Part shown: piece by piece, positions 60,940 to 64,000 of the stretch | How the letters are laid out: each line of letters opens with the position of its first letter | Numbering within the stretch: position 1 is the first letter of the stretch | Origin: Parelaphostrongylus tenuis | Lineage: Eukaryota; Nematoda; Chromadorea; Rhabditida; Metastrongylidae | DNA: 64,000 nucleotides | Direction of reading: 5' to 3' | Assembly (NCBI GenBank): GCA_019055375.1 | Contig: JAHQIW010000301.1 | Span: forward strand, 186,001 to 250,000 | Program-made: the position numbers and the translations under genes | The notes under the pieces: generated by a model | Seen by the model: only the letters and a program-made list of their open reading frames with translations | Databases searched by the model: none | What the model was told of the DNA's origin: nothing

Positions 60940-63900
60940 AAGAAAATTATCAACCTCGCGCAAGTAATATGCAAACTCAAAAAATAAGAGTTTGAAAATA
61001 AATAACAGGAGGATAGAGATATAAGAGAGTTCAAATTTCGATGAAAAGTAAGGAAATAAAAATATAGGCGAGAAAATACTGATGTATGATGCTCCGGAAT
61101 GTTTTCGTTCATGGTTCTTCCCGTCATTGATTCTTGGAAAGTACTAAGTCATGACGCTGAACAAATCCATCTTACTACGTTTATAAGGCTAACAAAGGGA
61201 CGGCTCCATCACGATTAATGACCTTCCTTTGATGAAATGCGCATATATCATCTAAAGAATATACGAGTAAAGCGAATGTTTGGAATTGCTGGTAAAGCCA
61301 GTGAAAGACTTACTTTGAATAAAATACATTTTAACATCTACTACGTAGCGAACATGAGAATATCTCTTGCATAAGTCTTACTTCGCCATTTTGATAGTCT
61401 AAAACTTAACAACAGTCGGAATTCACCTATTCCAGTTGTCATGAAAAAAATTGTGATAAGAACATGAACATAAAAGGAGAAAAAACCGGACAGACTACTA
61501 ACGAGTCTTGTGACTTTACCGAATTCTCCTACACTCAACTGCTAAATTTAACTGAGTTAGAGACTATTGGATTGTTTGGAAGCGAAAACAGACGTTCGCT
61601 ATTGCCGCTGAAAGAAAAATTGCTTCAAAAATAACAAGAGGAGAAATATAAAGATATAAATTATCGAAAAGTGGCAAATGTCTCCGTAATTGCTTAAGGA
61701 AAAGAGCTCAAGAACCATGAATAGAATGGCGATTTTGAATTGTTCATGAGCAGGCATACAATCATTTCATTTGCCAATTGTGAATGAGCAAAAAGAAAAA
61801 TGGAGACGTTCCTTTAAATTGACATCTGTGTATTTGGTAATTATTGCAAGAAAGTAAAGACTTAGATTCAAATTGCACTGTAATGGTGTTTAAGTAATTC
61901 TTTGGTTCTCAAGATTCTAAATAGTTTTTTTTTTTGCAATGCATTGCATCGCTAGTGTCAGAGGATAATTGAAAACTGAAAGAACCACCGAGAGGATGAA
62001 TAAATACAGCCATTCAATTAAAAGCATGGGATCGAATATCTCAAGTAAACGGCATTCATGGTATCGCTTTCTATTTATAGAAGGTTTCTTGAAATCAAAT
62101 GAGGAGTGAACTTTCTAGAATGGCCAAACCACAGAATAGTCGAACTACTGATTAGTGACGACATCTCGAACTGAGTTTCAAGAGAGATAATTTGTCAAGT
62201 TGAAGTTCGAATAATTAATCAAAATAGCCTAAAGTTATGAGAATCACTATGACAGCTGATTTTTTTCAATTGCAAGCTTAAAATAGTCATTTTTAGATGC
62301 ATCACTCAAGTTTAGTTGAACGTCGGAGTGTTGATGAAGGAGAGTTTTTTGATTGAATTAATTAGTGTTTTCCTCATAACGCTCGAACTTTCACTTTATC
62401 GACCTTCGTTCCGTTTTGTTTGATGAACACTACAGCTATTCCGAGAATGTAAATTATCTTATCAAAAAACCGCTCAACTCTTCTTCTTATCAATCGCTCT
62501 ACGGTCCTAAACTTGAACTGAATACGCGTGCGCTTGATAATCCGCCGATTCTTTTCATGTTCATTAAGTTATTTGAGGTTCGTTTCATTTTTTTAGAAGA
62601 TTATGATGACATTGTGATGAAAGTTTTATAGCTCTTCCCCTTTTTGTATGCCTATTTTGACTTTTTTCCATCTGTTTAATTTGGAACGTGGAGCTTGAAT
62701 AACAGCATTAATTGTGTGCTTCCACCATTATGGGCATATTTCTCTCCATTCAAGCGATTGCTTTGAGAATAGCTCCACAATACGATAAACATCCAATCAT
62801 AGTCGCAGCCGTACGGTGATCCTATCGTTCTGAGCAGAGTTCATGATTTAGCTAACATCGACACCATCCTTTATTTCTCTGGATGACCACAATCGATGTC
62901 TCTGATAAATTAGTTCGTTCCAGCCCCATTAATTTACTGTGTAGATTGCAAAACTCGAATATAATTGGTGTTTTCATTTTCATGAAAGATTACAAAAAAA
63001 TGTGTGTTGATTTCATGACATGAAGGGAAGCAGAATGTAAACAGTCTCACTAAGATTCGGAGTGTGCCACTACATGAATTGGTTTTCTGGAAAGGGAATG
63101 ATGAAGCTGTTTTGGTTAGACGATGATGCGAGAAGAAGCCAAACAAAAGAATAGAAGAGAAGGCCAAGTTTTGCATGATGAAAATAGAGCTAGTTAGGAG
63201 CAATGACGTCCATAATTCACTTACAACTTCTGTCATAATTGATCGCGGAGTGTAAATCCTATAGTTTTCGGGGATAAATTGAAAGCGCTCAAGAAAAACA
63301 CTAGTAAACTTGTTGTTGCTCAAGTTGTGAAAATGATTTGCAGAATAATTCATGAGCTTTTTTTTTTGCTATTGAGAATTCAGAACCATGTTTGCGTTGT
63401 ACTAGATGATCATCATAAGCCTCGCGAAAGTTGAGATGTGTATGTACTTGTAGGTTTGAGATTGAGAGAGAAACGCATCACCTTTACAGCTCTGAGCTCC
63501 CTTTGACCAGCTATTTGCCCTTTGATATTGAAAAATATCAAGAATTGAAATCACTGCAAAACCTGTAATATGAAACTGCAATTACTTTGCACCAACCATA
63601 GAGCATTGTTTTGAACACACCTGGATATATATTCGGTCAGATAATTCGAGAAAGACCGTTTGGCGTAAATCAGTTCGGTAAATTTTCCCTGAGAATCTAG
63701 AGCCAATCTGTAAAAATCAAAATACTTAGAAAACCTGATGTGAAAAATGAGACAGCACGTTTGTTGGCTTTCTTCGTTGAAAAAAAGATCTTATTTCTTT
63801 TCCGCTCTGCAGATCGATTTCTATATGAAGTGGGTACGTTTGAGTTCACCCTGGCCGGTAGAAATATTTATGGCTACCTTGAACGTTTTCCAAATAGAAA

Positions 63901-64000
63901 GCCGACTATTTTCGCCATTGAATCATGAATCCACGACAATCAATGCGTGTATGGAAAATATTTGTCCATTATGTATGTTAAAAAAATATAACACGATACA
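60940..64000. other. Intergenic, two unconfirmed coding-like frames
   Basis: The only stretches with plausible codon texture are plus-strand frames at 62416-62631 and 63740-63928. Neither has a recognised domain. The 139-codon minus-strand frame at 62934-63353 looks like chance in AT-rich DNA. Confidence 0.3.

Noticed and set aside
62934..63353. 139-codon minus-strand frame, the third longest in the window after the Penelope frame
   Set aside because: Composition (Phe, Ser, Asn) is that of AT-rich random sequence; no motif, domain or splice context.
1..64000. CRISPR arrays, rRNA genes, bacterial operons, phage-like genes
   Set aside because: No regularly spaced repeats, rRNA motifs or gene clusters; the window is eukaryotic.

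Overview
The window reads as nuclear DNA of a parasitic nematode, most likely a clade V strongylid of the hookworm type. There are no bacterial operons. Intergenic and intronic DNA is AT-rich, and the one clear host gene is split into short exons by introns up to about 18 kb. The transposon load (RTE, Merlin, mariner, Penelope-like elements, several tRNA-derived SINEs) fits that group. The species assignment is inference; no search was run.

The main gene is a rhodopsin-class neuropeptide GPCR on the + strand, resembling the nematode GnRH/AKH-receptor-related (gnrr) family. I assembled it from nine exons: 7037-7194, 8860-8974, 9263-9384, 14120-14257, 16523-16610, 17024-17168, 18245-18297, 28205-28403 and 46717-46838. 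All junctions use GT/AG, all phases agree, and the joined CDS is 1140 nt (379 aa plus stop) with the expected landmarks of all seven membrane segments. Exons 1-6 and 8 are strong. Exon 7 (intracellular loop 3) and exon 9 (C-tail) rest on phase and composition.

The rest is mobile DNA, mostly in introns. Intron 7 (18.3-28.2 kb) holds decayed RTE non-LTR pieces, a SINE, an inverted pair of hammerhead ribozymes and a 5'-truncated Penelope-like element with an intact 317-codon reading frame (RT tail plus GIY-YIG endonuclease). Intron 8 (28.4-46.7 kb) holds more SINEs, an RTE 3' fragment, hammerhead elements of two families, a frameshifted Merlin transposase and two mariner tails in inverted orientation. 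From 46.8 to 64 kb I see SINEs and a hammerhead in a perfect 50-bp inverted repeat, but no convincing host gene.

The most striking theme is self-cleaving RNA. At least three groups of hammerhead-like motifs occur: (i) a retrozyme-like family near 21.6, 42.8 and 60.0 kb; (ii) a family with a strong stem II at 4.0, 38.15 and 38.4 kb; (iii) Penelope-type terminal hammerheads with the pattern GGCU-CUGANGA-stem II-GAAAC-GUH-AGCC at 3.6, 4.3, 15.1, 17.9, 26.9 and 60.9 kb. Groups i and ii both occur as inverted pairs, and one group i copy lies in sense orientation in the receptor's largest intron.
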